From: Spinellus fusiger
Taxonomy: Eukaryota; Mucoromycota; Mucoromycetes; Mucorales; Phycomycetaceae
Reading direction: 5' to 3'
DNA: 64,000 nucleotides
Assembly: GCA_025094145.1 (NCBI GenBank)
Contig: JALLLS010000011.1
Span: 1-64,000 of the forward strand
Both the position numbers and the translations under genes were made by a program. Below are positions 22,310 through 34,335 of the stretch, one piece after another (position 1 is the first letter of the stretch; the number at the start of each line of letters is the position of its first letter). The notes below the pieces were generated by a model that saw nothing but the letters and a program-made list of their open reading frames with translations, did no database searches and had not been told where the DNA came from.

Positions 22310-22900
22310 AATCAAAAGGTTTATGGATATCTGAATTATTATTTCCTTTTGTAGTATACCTCACTATCAAATTGTATTATCAATAGAATATAGTGTTGAT
22401 GAATAGAATTGTTTATTGTAATAGTATGGCTAATACTATAGTATGCACTATAGCTACTGCCAAAGTACATTCCCTCATGGCAATAGCATCTACACCCTAA
22501 AAACCCAATTCTTTGTTCTTGGAAGATAGATAACTATGCTCAGGAGTATACCCTAGACAGCATTGACCTTCTAGAAGACCATCTGAGACTAACTTGAAAG
22601 GAGTCTTTACTTGTCTAATAACAGATGAGTGCATTGGTAATAATCCAATCAAGAGAGATGGTATGCTTACCTTATACTTAATACTTATTTTAAGAATAAT
22701 AATCCATATATAATCTATTAGAAGAAGAGTCAGTACTATGTCTTGTGGAATAAATTTAACTAAAGCTCAGATGAAGACAATAGTTACCTTTTTATCACTA
22801 GAATAGTCCTTGGTAGTGTCTATCACCTTCTATTGTTTCGCTTTGTTAATAATATCACATTACCTTGCTTATTTATGCTCATATTGACAAGTACTTGGGC
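22310..22900 (+). repeat. Dispersed repeat, paired with 60,390-60,880 in opposite orientation
   Basis: Several blocks match the reverse complement of 60,390-60,880 in the same order: the 'ggtttatggatatc' block, the 'gtatacctcactatcaaatt' block, the 'tattgataa..' block, the 'cagatgaagac' block, 'ttaccttgct' and 'tatgctcatattgac'. Identity is moderate, with indels. It ends where the TnpB/Fanzor-like reading frame becomes recognisable, so it may be the upstream part of the same decayed element. Codon content is too damaged for a protein call. Confidence 0.6.
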
Positions 22901-23430
22901 GTTAAGTTCCATGAACCAGTGAGAGGTATTGGGATAAGAAGAATGTTGAAGAAATAAGGGTTCAGGGTGTTCCTTATTGATGAGTTCAAAACATCCAGCT
23001 TTTGTCCTGCCTGTGAGAATGGTGATTTTGAGAAATTCAAGAAAGTGCAAAACTCAAGACCCTTCAGAAGAGAGAAGAACCCCACAGTGACGTCATAGTC
23101 TTTAAAGGTAAAAAGCTTATAAATATATATGAAAGTCAAAGAAAAGACCAATAAGTCTATTATTATTTTATTTAGGTGCAAAAACCAACAATATTTGAAG
23201 ACCATGACCAAATCTGCTGGATCTTCTGATGAGATTATTTCTTAATGCCTTTGTTCATCGGGACATGGCAGCAACATTGAACTTTTGTCATGTTCATTTT
23301 TTGGACTACGAGAAGGCAAACAACCCAAACACTTTTTCCGATCCAAGACAGTACAGTCTGTTGGTACCAAAAGAAAGGAGTCCCCATTAGCTAGTAGTAG
23401 CCGACCTACCAAAACATCAGAAAAGAATCC
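22895..23430 (+). pseudogene. TnpB/Fanzor-like nuclease, decayed C-terminal part
   Basis: Plus-strand translation gives VKFHEPVRGIGIRRMLKK, a stop (TAA, about 22,947), then GFRVFLIDEFKTSSFCPACE and a basic stretch (RPFRREKNP). Next come an in-frame TAG (23,096), an intron-like piece (about 23,107-23,176, GTAAAA...TTTAG), CKNQ, and after a frame slip HRDMAATLNF with a basic, Ser-rich tail. The order 'TSxxCxxC ... CxNQ ... RDxAAxxN' is the zinc-ribbon plus RuvC-III signature of TnpB and its eukaryotic relative Fanzor, and this wording is common in Mucoralean genomes as I recall it. The second zinc-knuckle half is incomplete and there is more than one stop, so it is dead. Family assignment is by motif only. 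Confidence 0.5.
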
Positions 23431-24254
23431 GGTGTAGTTATCGCTACACTAAACCAAGATACACGTAAGTCTTTTTTGAATCATACTACATTTCTATACT
23501 ATATTTCCCCAAAGATGCACCAATACTTTATGAAGATAGTGTAGCTATTGCTAGGATAGGCAGACAGAGTTTGAAGTAGTTCATTTAGACAGCAATAATA
23601 CTTACTTTTTTTCAAATACATTAGCCAATTATAGAAATTGTGTTATTTTATTTTCCATGTATTTACTTTTATATTCCAAAAATCTTTAGGTGTGTATCCC
23701 CACTACTTAGAGTATTAACAAGAGAGAGAAAAGATGGCCATTCTATTGGTGAGGCCATGAGTGAGTATAGGAAGACTACTTTTTTTCTTTCTTTGCCAAT
23801 ATACTACAGTACTATTCTACTAGACAGTGGACTATCTAGTAAAGACAGAATCCAATAAGACACACTATATCACTTTTGAAGTGCATTAGCCTGAGGCAAT
23901 AGTATTCTGTACACCACTTAATCTATCTCTTCTCAGTGTGTCATAGTTATGCCGTGTAGAATTCAGGTGACTTTGCTCAATGTTAGCCTATACTCTATAC
24001 TGATAAAAAGGGCTTTCCAAATGAATGCAAGTGATTTATTTTTCATTCGTCTGAAGCAGTAGTATTTTAAGAAGCATGTAGCTCATAGGATTGTATGACT
24101 GATTTATTTCACCAATTCTATGCAATAAGCTACCATTTCTTGGTCATATCACAATGTATCTACTTTCTGTTTGGCATTTATCATTATTTAAACAGTTACA
24201 ATGACATTTGCGCAAATGGCCATATCCAATAACAGCTTGTACCATTGAATACTC
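23431..24254. other. Intergenic, nothing recognised
   Basis: AT-rich; only short chance ORFs (for example 23,640-23,858). Part of it may be flanking sequence of the decayed elements on either side. Confidence 0.4.
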
Positions 24255-24529
24255 TAATTTGATGTTTCTGATACTATTTTGAACTGTGGGTTTTATTACA
24301 GCTACACTCACAACGATAATCAACTTTAATCCAGTGTTCAACAGGTAATAAATGCCCCCATAGCCTGTTATTTTCTGTTTTATCCTATTCTCCATGAGTG
24401 TGAGTTTCTGAATATCTATCTGACATGTTATGTTGGTTTAACACTGTTTAGAAAGAATAAGAGTTTTATGCAAAATAAAGTTATTATTTTATCAAGCTTT
24501 CATCAAGTATTCAACTCAATGTGTGACTG
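24255..24529 (-). mobile_element. Tc1-A element end, transposase N-terminal fragment
   Basis: About 275 bp matching 40,455-40,733 of the Tc1-A copy in the left arm, with roughly one difference per ten bases. Minus-strand reading gives the start of the transposase (MENRIKQKITGYGG, then an HTH-like stretch TVQNSIRNIK). The element ends in the terminal repeat CAATGTGTGACTG at 24,529, followed by TA. The other end was not found nearby, so this is a solo end. Confidence 0.7.
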
Positions 24530-24533
24530 TATA

Positions 24534-25844
24534 GCATTCATTAACCAATCAAAAGAGCGCATTGGACATTCTTAAGAAGTAACTTTCCAGTTGTTATATG
24601 AAAAATGAAAAATAAAAAGCAATCATAATAATCTATTCTATCCACTTATGGTGTGTTCTTGGAGAGAGAGAAAGAGAGATTGTGTGTGTCAATATAATGT
24701 CATGGATAGCATTATCCCATCTTATTTGTTCTTTTTATAGTCACCATGCACTGAATTCTCACTCTTCACTCCTCACTATCAAGCAATCTCTGTCGAACTT
24801 GTATGACTTGGGATGACTCGCGGTCACAGAAAAGAAAAGGCCCTGAAGCTACACTTTATTCATAAATTATTGGCGCACTATTAACAAAGAATTTGGCGCA
24901 TACAAAAATATAAGATTGACCAATAAATAGAGTAAAAATTGACACATCAAGTTTAAAAATGGCACATAAATAATTATTTAAAAAATAAAAAAGACAATGA
25001 AATATTTGTTATTTAAATTGAATTTAAATAAATCAAGAGTAAGAGTAAGCGATAGAATTAAAAGAACAAGTGGGTCTATTCTATGGTGTAATGTGTTATA
25101 GCCTACAAGTCCTTAAAAATACAGGACAATTTATTCTGAAAAAAAAAAAAAAAAAAAGCACGACAAATGGTTAATGAAAAGTGCGACAATCATTAGTGAA
25201 AATAGTGTATAACAAGCAGTGATTGGTCCGGAGTCTATCCTTATGTAATCGTCTGTGTTCTAAATGTCCTATAGTGTTGTACGGGACAACAGATCGACCT
25301 TCTTATTTTGGTATCTGACTTGGTCTCACAATGAACAAAGATGGATTCCAAGAAAGGAATACAGTTTGAGTGGAGTGGGTGTATTTCTCTCTCACTATAA
25401 CACAGTCCAATTCTCTCCTTTCTACAGCAGTCACTCTTAAGGAAGCAATCCATTCATTGTGATACTATCGCGTCACTCGGTGATTCCTTCCTCTGGCTAT
25501 ATTTATTTATTTATTTTTTTCTTCTTTGCTATGTTCTTTGTGTTGATTGGTGAGGAAGATCACCTGCTGAGATAGTCCATGCGCGAGTGTTTTGGATATT
25601 ATTTCATTGGCAAATAGAGATGCTTGTTATTCAAAACATAGATTCCCGTTTTAAGAATCTATTTTTTTTATATTTCCGTTCTTTTCGCTCTTTTCGTTCC
25701 TTTTCCTCTGTTATTTTTCCTTTGTTCTTTCCTTTGTTGCTTTGCTCTTTCCTTTTTATTCTCCAATGACTGCACATCTTTTGTCTTTACCTTCCAATGA
25801 AATGTCCTGTATAGTATCCCCCTCACCCATAAAACCATTTTCGA
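24534..25844. other. Intergenic, AT-rich
   Basis: It contains a (GA)n/(GT)n patch at about 24,662-24,690, A-rich sequence at about 24,950-25,030 and an A19 run at about 25,139-25,157. The last 150 bp before the next ORF is T/C-rich, as expected for a promoter. No gene seen. Confidence 0.4.
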
Positions 25845-26252
25845 ATGTCACTCTCTATTCCATCTCTTGTACAGAAAAGTAGGTTATTTACTTTTCCAGA
25901 AAGAAAGGAAAAAAAAGACATCTCTTTTCTGATCATAGTACCTGAAAAAAAAAGCTCTAGTGAAGAAGCCGCCCACGCTGAACTTGCTTCTATTATGGCA
26001 CAATGTGACTATCTCTACCAGAAATCCCACCTTGCTTCTCCTGTATTCCGTACTATCAACCCATTACCCAATGATACCCTATTTTGTACCATGCATAGAA
26101 CTTCTATTCAAACACCACGTGCTGTTACTTCTTATCAAGGCCAGGAATGTGTTCCCACTGAACGAGGTTTTGTAGTACTGGGCGAGAGTCATACTACTCT
26201 AAGGAACACATGCTCTTATGATTCAAACAGTGAAATGGCGGCTGTATATTAA
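25845..26252 (+). CDS. Orphan ORF, 135 aa, unknown function
   Basis: A single uninterrupted frame from ATG to TAA in an otherwise gene-poor stretch, with a T/C-rich leader before the ATG as for other genes here. The protein has a basic N-terminal third (SRLFTFPERKEKKD), a small helical segment (EEAAHAELASIMAQCDYLYQ) and no signal peptide or membrane span. I recognise no domain. The amino-acid composition is balanced and not low-complexity, which argues for a real gene, but no intron or homology supports it. Confidence 0.45.
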   Translation: MSLSIPSLVQKSRLFTFPERKEKKDISFLIIVPEKKSSSEEAAHAELASIMAQCDYLYQKSHLASPVFRTINPLPNDTLFCTMHRTSIQTPRAVTSYQGQECVPTERGFVVLGESHTTLRNTCSYDSNSEMAAVY

Positions 26253-27069
26253 CTCTTCTACTGTACAAAGTATTCTCTTTTTCTGATGTATACCCTCTTC
26301 TCTTTTGTAAACACATCTCTTTCTCTCTCTCTCTTTCTCTCTTTCTCTTTCTCTTTTATATTTTCTCTTGTTTATACACTCTTTTCCTTTGTACATTCAA
26401 ATATAAATCATTCATCGCCCTTTTGTGTGTTGAATTTCTGCCATGTTAAACTGCCTGTGATTTGTGGTGATAGTGAATCTCTTCAACTCACATAGGACAA
26501 AGGTGGCATTTTCCAAGGCAACAGGATAGATCCTAAAGGACTGGAAAGAGGCCGCTCTTTTCTTTGAATAAAAATGTGACTGAGGAAAGAAAATAAAGAC
26601 AGTGTCTTATTCTATTCATGTCGACTCTATTATGTCACTGTGTAGAAAGGGATGTGTCATTGTGTCATTTCACATTGACTGTATCGCAAGTGCATAATTC
26701 TTACATTTTAGAGGATAGTAGATGCGTTGGATTGTATCATCATCCTTAGATTTCCTGCCATTTTCACATGTTGGTTGCTACAGAAGAACGAATGGCTTAA
26801 AAAAGCTAAAATAACTCCTTAAATGGCCGTGGAAATTTCCACTGCTGGATCACTGAAATAATGGGACTTTTATGATTATGTGATATTGAATAAAGGTACT
26901 CCTCACTATTCACTTATTATTTACATCTTTCTTTAGAGAATGTAACCCAGAGTGACTCTATAAGATGTAGATCAGAACAAGAATAAAGATTGAGAAGCCT
27001 TGATGTCTGGTGGCTAGAGATGATAATAATAACAATAATAACAATAATAACAATAACAATAATAATAAC

Positions 27070-27101
<32 letters not shown>

Positions 27102-29082
27102 TAATAACAATAACAATAATAATAATAATAACAAGAGATCACGATCATTTCCGTAAACATCTTCCTACTAGCATACTGACTTCATGAATGAAATATAGCA
27201 TAGAGTGTGTCATTCACTCTACAGAATCAATTATAAACTTCTGTTCTCATATTTCATTCCATCGTTTTGAGGTACACATCTCCAATTTACTATGCAGTTT
27301 AAATGCCAATCATGGCTCCTTAATGGCCTGAATAATGAAATAATCAAAGATCAAATGGGATTTAGATTAATAAAATAAATCACCAATATGTCCTTTGTAT
27401 GTAATTGTGAGTGTGTGGAATAAGAACAGTTTCAGCTTCAGGTGGCTGAAATTGTGAATATGTATACTATTTAATAAAGATATCCTTCCTTCTTAATCTA
27501 GTCAGCATTCAACGGATTCTTCGGGTACAGTACAAAATCGCGATCTCACTCTATGTACTTTTATGTAGCAAGTACATGGATATAACAATAAATTCAAATC
27601 CATCTTCCTCAATTCATCGTCTTGTATTATAGATCGGTTGTTATGGGTAGGCTGGGGGCAGTACTATAATGTTGTGTATTTCTTTTATATCTTTTATATC
27701 TATTTATATTTTATTTACATTCTTGTACAATTTTAATAAAGTTCAAATTCAAATTCGCATCTTCCAACGGCTCATGTTGGTTGTTAGCAGTCTCGATGTT
27801 TCTACTAAGGTAATAATTTCAAAGAGAATAGACACTAGAATAAACCTTGACGATTCAAAACTGAATTGAGTTTATGCCACTTGTATTCTTTATTAGTGTG
27901 ATTTGGTCAATACGAACATTATCAATGTACTGTGTTCAAATGTGTTCAGTGTCCATGCTATAGCTAATATTAAGTAATTAAAGTACCACAGAAAGAAGAA
28001 TTACAGGATTTCAAGTTCCAAATTCACAGCTCAAATGTAAGAATGTTTATTTTAATTTTATATCTATAGGGTATTAACTTTGACATGGATCTAATGGAAC
28101 ATTACTATTATAAATACATTTAATGTCAAATAATACTGTAGACAGTTAAAATATACCCATATTTTTTTATATAGTTGATCTTATAGATGGAAGAATGCAT
28201 GATACATTGATGAAGATTAGTTCTTATTGGTAATAGTACACCTCTACTACATCTTCCATTAAATTCAATGAATATTGATATTGATATTATTCTATTTTAT
28301 TCCAATCTGATGATTAACCATGGAGATCAGACGATACTATTTTAACCTTATAATGTTAGGGATAAACATTTATAGTTAAGTGATACTGAGCCATGAATAA
28401 TAAAACATGAGACATATGGTTTACAAGAGACAAAGAAGAAGAAAGATACTCAGCACATTTGATAAGAATAATGTTGTAATGAAACTACTATTTTTATTTT
28501 AGTTTTCAATTTAGAGTTTTATTCTTTTGGATAATACAAACCATCATGATGTAGACTAAGCATCTATTAGCTGAGCACTATTATGCTACTATTACTAATG
28601 AGCTACATAGCTGATAGATTAAGGTAATATGAGAAAATTGGTTGTCCCTAAAAGAATAATATCATTTACATACACATAGTTAATGAGTTCATGGAAAGCC
28701 ATTGCCAGTACTCTTCATAAAACACTATATTTGATGGGTTGAAACGTCTTTATTGCACTGGGTCATTTCAGGTCGAACCTATTCTTTCTCTTCTGACTCT
28801 TGTTATTAGGTGTACTTTATCATTTAATAGTTAAAGGGTACTAAAGTATTTATACAATCAATAGACTATGAGAAGTATTTCTATTGGTGAAAGTATTAGG
28901 TACATTATAGAGATGAACTACTGACACCATGAACAAGGTAAAACTAAGGCGTACCTTGATGATAGAATCTAAGCTCATCGTTCCTATATAAATAAAATAC
29001 ATTATCAAGGGCCATCGTAATTTGCTTCTTTTTTTTTTTTCTTTTTTTTCTTTTTAAAGAATAAATAATAGAACTTTAACGA
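26253..29082. other. Gene-poor region with an (AAT/AAC)n microsatellite
   Basis: A T/C-rich stretch at about 26,310-26,370 follows the orphan ORF. A 110-bp AAT/AAC triplet array lies at about 27,022-27,133. The rest is AT-rich with no long ORF. Poly-T runs lie at about 29,029-29,055. Confidence 0.5.
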
Positions 29083-29445
29083 ATGAACATTGGCCAGATT
29101 AAACTTTTTAATTTTTATTTGTTACAATTATAATTGCTGCGATCATTCGATCATTTATAGCTATAATTCAGAAACCAATTGTTGCAGGAGAAGCATGTTA
29201 TTCACTCCAGAACAAGACCCAAAGGAAACCAGAGACAGAGAACAACGGCATCAAACTCCTGCTTGGGAGGCAGGACCAGGGAAGGCTGTGATGGGAGCCC
29301 TGTATGGGAGGAGAAAAAGACAGGACGCATGGTTGAAACCGCCAACCGAGACCGCAGAACCAAGAACAGAGCAAAACCGCCACCAGAGAAAGGGTAGAGG
29401 CTGAAAGTGTCATTTGACCCTGAGATAATGGATGAACATTGGCCA
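29083..29445 (+). repeat. GC-richer insert bracketed by 14-bp direct repeats
   Basis: ATGAACATTGGCCA occurs at 29,083-29,096 and again at 29,432-29,445. Between them, from about 29,180, base composition is clearly richer in G and C than the surroundings and two overlapping plus-strand frames stay open (to 29,397 and 29,404), both Arg/Lys/Glu/Pro-rich. The arrangement looks like an insertion with a target-site duplication, for example a truncated retroelement or a processed gene fragment. No family recognised. Confidence 0.45.
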
Positions 29446-31996
29446 AAGGTAGTATAATTGAACTAGTATGGTATACTACATACTAAAATGGCAGAAGAAG
29501 AAAAGAAAACGAGACATTGCTTTATGGTATCTGTTCTTAGAAAGTCAATAGGTGTCTTTACCTTTATGAAATGGTGTGTTATAGTACAACCTTATTAAAA
29601 TAGAGTCACTGGAAGACACTATTATTAGTATTAGTATTAGTATTGTTACTGTATTGTTTGGTGGTGATTTGTTGTTGAGTAAAATATGAATACTCTTTTA
29701 TTCTATATAATAAACCAATACCTGTTTTGTAGATCCCCTATATCAATATAACCTCCCTGTTTATCCTATCCAATATATAAAAAAAGAAAAGAAAAAAGAA
29801 TGATCATTCTACTGATGGTTCTATCCTTGAACTCCTTTCTGATAGGCAGTCCGTGGATTTTATTATAATAAAACATCATGTACAATGCAAATTAAACATT
29901 ATTATTTATTTCCATAATACAATAATATACTACAGTATAGACACCTTCACTCTATAGACACTAGAGCAGAGTTAGAAATACAACCTTTTTTCTTTTTTTT
30001 TTTGCCATATTCATAAAACAATGTCAATGCCACTGCATCACATGTCCTTCAAAAACAGGCTGTGATGGTTATTCATAAAGTCAAATATTCTCTATAAAAC
30101 CCACTGATGAATACATACCCCATATTTGTAGGCTACAGTCTCGACCTTGATGTCATTGTGAACAAATGCAATCTTCTGTTACACTGTACAAGATTTTAAC
30201 TTAAAATTAGACGATTGAAAGATTGAATTAGACGATTCATAACTGTATGTTGCACAATCTCTGATATTCTTTTGAGATGTCACAAGAAAACAGATGGACA
30301 TTTCATTAGTGTTTTGTATCCACACCTAAGGATTTGTAGACAACTGTTCAAATAGATCTTTGCCTACATACAATAGTCCCAAAGATCACCAGAGTGGGTT
30401 CTATGTGTGTTTTTTTTTGTATTGGTAAGACTAGTACTGTCGTTAAGGCTACCTCCGTTCATCTTTTGTACAGATGCTTAACGGTCAATGCTAGTTGTGA
30501 ATGGTAGATAAACTCATCAGTATTATTTGTTTCTGATGGGAATTCTTCACTGTCTCTGTTAATATCTCGCAGTAAGCCACGGGTCCAAGGGATGAGTTTA
30601 TTATTTTCTTTTTTCTCCTATTGGGCTATGTATTTTATTATGTTTATATATATATTTATGTGTGTGTGTGTGTGTAGCATCAATGAGTTTATGTAATGGC
30701 TCAGGAAACTCAAGCTTCCATCTATTCTTCATCGTTGTTTTTATTGTGATGATGTGTTTACTGATTTATTAACAGAAATGAAAGAAAAAAGACTGATAAC
30801 AACAACAACAACAACTCCAAGCTTATTCTGTTGTATACCTTTTAAGAGTAAATAAATAGACTCTTTATCTTTATTACTTTCAGGCACACCCAATGATTTG
30901 AATAAATAGAAATACATAATAATAATAATAAGATCATCTTTACTGGGTAGATCAGTCTGTAGTAGTCTTTCTGGACAAGGTCTACCCTTTGATTAAATCT
31001 CATTTGCCCAATAAAACACTCCATTGTGTCTAGAAATTGTCTTTTTTTTATCGTTTTCAAGTTAAAAACCTGCAATCGATTGAGTGCATGTGCTGGTATA
31101 TCTGTACTTAAAAATTAAAAATCACACTTAAATGTTAATAAAGAAATCTTTGGACATAGTTGCCTTTATTTTTTACTTTGTATTTTCCTGAGTATATTTC
31201 CTTTAAAAGCATATTTTCTCATTTTGTGGGGGCAAACCCGAGATAGCCTCAAATTACACCAGAATAGTCAGTTTCATATTGTTTATATTTATATATCTCA
31301 CTGCAATTTTTTGCCTTATCAGATGGCTACTCTTTATTCTGTTGACCCAACCTTACATATTTTAAATGAAGTCTTGGCTATTGATACCATATGCATGTGT
31401 TAGATTGTTGTTATCTGCATCTCATTTATTTTCTAGTGCGACATTCCAGGCATAGACAGTGACTTACGATTTTATTTTTATTTTTTATTTTTTGGTGGGA
31501 TATCTTATTCTTATCACTGTCTTGTCTTTTTTATAGTGCTACCTATTTATACTGTTCAATGAAGAGCGCTCTTGATATGATAAACTATTCAGTAGATGAT
31601 TAGGATATAACCCTTCTGTTCTAATAGTAATAATGATCAACCCAGCATAAACTACTTACTACAGAAATGCTTCAAGATGGAAGTGTGCATGTTCCATACA
31701 TGATGTACAAATACAATGAATCCCAAATTAAAGTCTTACCAAGATACTACATCTCTACAATAAATATCATACAATAACTTGGTCACTGATCATTAAGAAG
31801 TGATTCACTTGTACAAGTCTAGGGTGACAATGAGGAAAAAAGGAGGATATAAATAGGTATAACGTGTAACAAGTTCGTCTTATGTATCCACATGTGATTT
31901 CAGTTGACTGACAGTTAAATAGGTGGACACATCATCCGTTCTCTTTTTGTTTTCTCTCTTTTCCACTAGAATCTACTTTTACATTTATTATTTTCC
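29446..31996. other. AT-rich intergenic region upstream of the PNS1 gene
   Basis: It contains (TAGTAT)n-type repeats at about 29,621-29,645 and a (TG)n tract at about 30,658-30,675. Only chance ORFs. The PNS1 promoter must lie at its right end. Confidence 0.4.
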
Positions 31997-33750
31997 ATGG
32001 AGTTGTATGAGCAGGGAAACAGGTACCCACCACCACAGCACCAGAATAACTACTACCCACCACCACCACAGAGTTATGCGCCTACAAGCAGTTATGCGGA
32101 AGTAGGACAATCCCCTGATAATAAGATCCAACCTTCTAGTGGCTGGAAAGATGTGTGGGCGACCGTTCTCTTTGTATGCCATTTGGCTGCCTTTATTGCT
32201 CTTTCTGTTATTGGATTAAGGACTTATTCAACAAAGAAAGGATCCACTGGAGGCACCCCTTCAGGAACACAGTATCCCGGAATCACATTTGACACTGACA
32301 CTGTTGGTATCTTTGGATACTCGGCTATTATCGGCTTTGGTCTTAGTATTATTTATTTGCTATTGGTCAATGCGTAAGTATTTAAAGGAGAGATACACGG
32401 GTGATACGATAATGAACCGTGCATTCAATGTACATTGACTCACCTATTGATGATGGATCTAGTTTCCCAAGACCTGCCATTCTCCTTACTATTATTGGCA
32501 GTATTCTGATCTATCTTGCTGTTGCAATTTACTACTTATACAAACACTACTATGTAGCTGGTATTATCTTTTTTGTGTTGACTGTTCTATACATGTTCTG
32601 CTACTGGTCATGGAGACATAAGATCCCCTTCTCAAGTGTGATCCTTGAGGCTGTGACTTCTATCATCAAGAAGTATCCCAGTGCTTTCATGACAGGCCTT
32701 CTTTCCCTTATTGTCCAGTCTATCTACAGTATTTGGTTTATTATCACAGTGGTTGGTGTCTACGAGACTTATTACAGTAGCACCAACAACAATGCACGTC
32801 TCAACCTTGCCATGGTGTTCCTAGTATTCTCATTCTACTGGACTACTCAAGTCATTACCTATGTCACCCACGTCACTCTTGCTGGTCTCTTTGCCACTGT
32901 CTACTTTGTTAATGACGCTATTAGACATCCTATTCTTGGCAGTGCTAAGCGTGCACTCACCACCAGCTTTGGATCCATATGCTTTGGTGGTTTGCTAATG
33001 GCCATTGTCAATTCGATTCATTTCTTTATTAGTATGGCTAGGGGCAATGTGGACAGCCCTATTGCTGGGTTTATACTGTGCATTTTAGAGTGTATTGTTG
33101 GCTGCATCGAAGGGATCCTTGTAGGTCATTTGCTGTCTGTTCATTGACTCACTGTGTAGGAATGGTTCAATTACTATGCCTTTAGTGGTGTGGCAATCTA
33201 TGGACAAGCCTTTGTTCCTTCTGCCAAGCGTACATGGGCATTGATCAAGAATAGAGGCATTGAAGCTATAATTAATGACAATCTTATTGGCAATGTCTTG
33301 TTTATGGGTAATTCCAGAGACACAAAAAGTATATTACTTACTCTGCTTAGGTGTTATTTTGGTTGGCATTCTTTCATCACTTTTCGGGTTCATCTACCTT
33401 GAAATTGCAAAACCAGCCTACAACACAACAGGCAATATGACAGCTGTTGTTGTTCTTGTCTGTTTCTTGACAGGAGCCTCTATGTTCTCTTCGATTGCTA
33501 CTGTCATCTCAAGTGGTGTGGCTACTGTATTTGTCTGTTTAGCAGAGGATCCAGAGGCATTGAGAAGGTTGGGTTGCCTATGTAGTGGTGTTACTGATCT
33601 ATACGTTTTATTTATTTACTTATTTACTTATTTATTTATTAGATCACAACCAATGTTGTTTGAAAAGGTACATTTCCTCTACAAAGTATAAACTTTAATT
33701 CCTTGTCATAGATTCGAGAAACATGGCCACAAGTAGTACAGGGCATTTGA
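31997..33750 (+). CDS. PNS1: Choline-transporter-like membrane protein (PNS1/CTL family)
   Basis: Six exons; introns are near 32,375-32,463, 33,121-33,159, 33,306-33,349, 33,569-33,641 and 33,666-33,711; stop TGA at 33,748-33,750. The cytosolic N-terminus is Pro/Gln/Tyr-rich (YYPPPPQSYAP), as in yeast Pns1. About ten membrane segments follow, with the CTL core region SAKRALTTSFGSICFGG and a later EWFNYYAFSGVAIYG. The C-terminus ATVFVCLAEDPE...LFEKIRETWPQVVQGI matches the fungal Pns1 tail closely. The family sits in the plasma membrane; choline transport is known for animal relatives but was not shown for yeast Pns1, so substrate is uncertain. Confidence 0.85.
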
Positions 33751-34335
33751 GAGGGTAGCAATACAATAACATCATCTTACAATTAAGATCCACAGCCCGA
33801 CACTAACGGAGTTATAGGAAGAGGCGATCAAGAGTAACTTACAATAAAGATGATTGGCAGAGGGACTTGAACATATACTGCAACTAAATATTTGGGATGT
33901 GTAGTGCAGAAAAAGTCACTCTTATAGCCAAATGGCTTTCTATTTATCACTAGCTATTTATCACTAGCCATTTACCACTAGCCATTTACCACTAGCCATA
34001 TATCACTAGCCATTTATCACTAGGAATGGGGTTACCTCTGTTCCCTACAAAAGAATTGATTGGCTGTAGATGTGTAGATAGTTAGTTAAATAGAGCCAAC
34101 TATTGTATTGCATGGGTAGACTATAACATCTTTTTATGGATTAATAAAGACAATGAAAAAACCTCGTGTTGATGAGACATTAAGCAGAAAAATGCATGAG
34201 TGTGTTACAATAAAATAATTCATGGGAAGCGGTGCTATTTGAGCCTATTGAAAGTTTTCTCTTTTACTGCTCTTTACCATTTGGGCCTGCATGGTACCCT
34301 AGCCCTCCATTACCTTCAGCTGCCTTTCATTCGTC
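33751..34335. repeat. Intergenic region with a 14-bp minisatellite
   Basis: Six imperfect head-to-tail units of ATTTATCACTAGCC occupy about 33,942-34,023. The rest holds the promoter of the next gene. Confidence 0.75.

Noticed and set aside
22823..23211. Minus-strand ORFs of 75 and 110 aa
   Set aside because: Antisense shadows of the TnpB/Fanzor-like reading frame.
27022..27133. Regular spacing in the AAT/AAC region, considered as a CRISPR-like or satellite array
   Set aside because: Simple trinucleotide microsatellite without repeat-spacer structure; nothing in the window resembles a CRISPR array.
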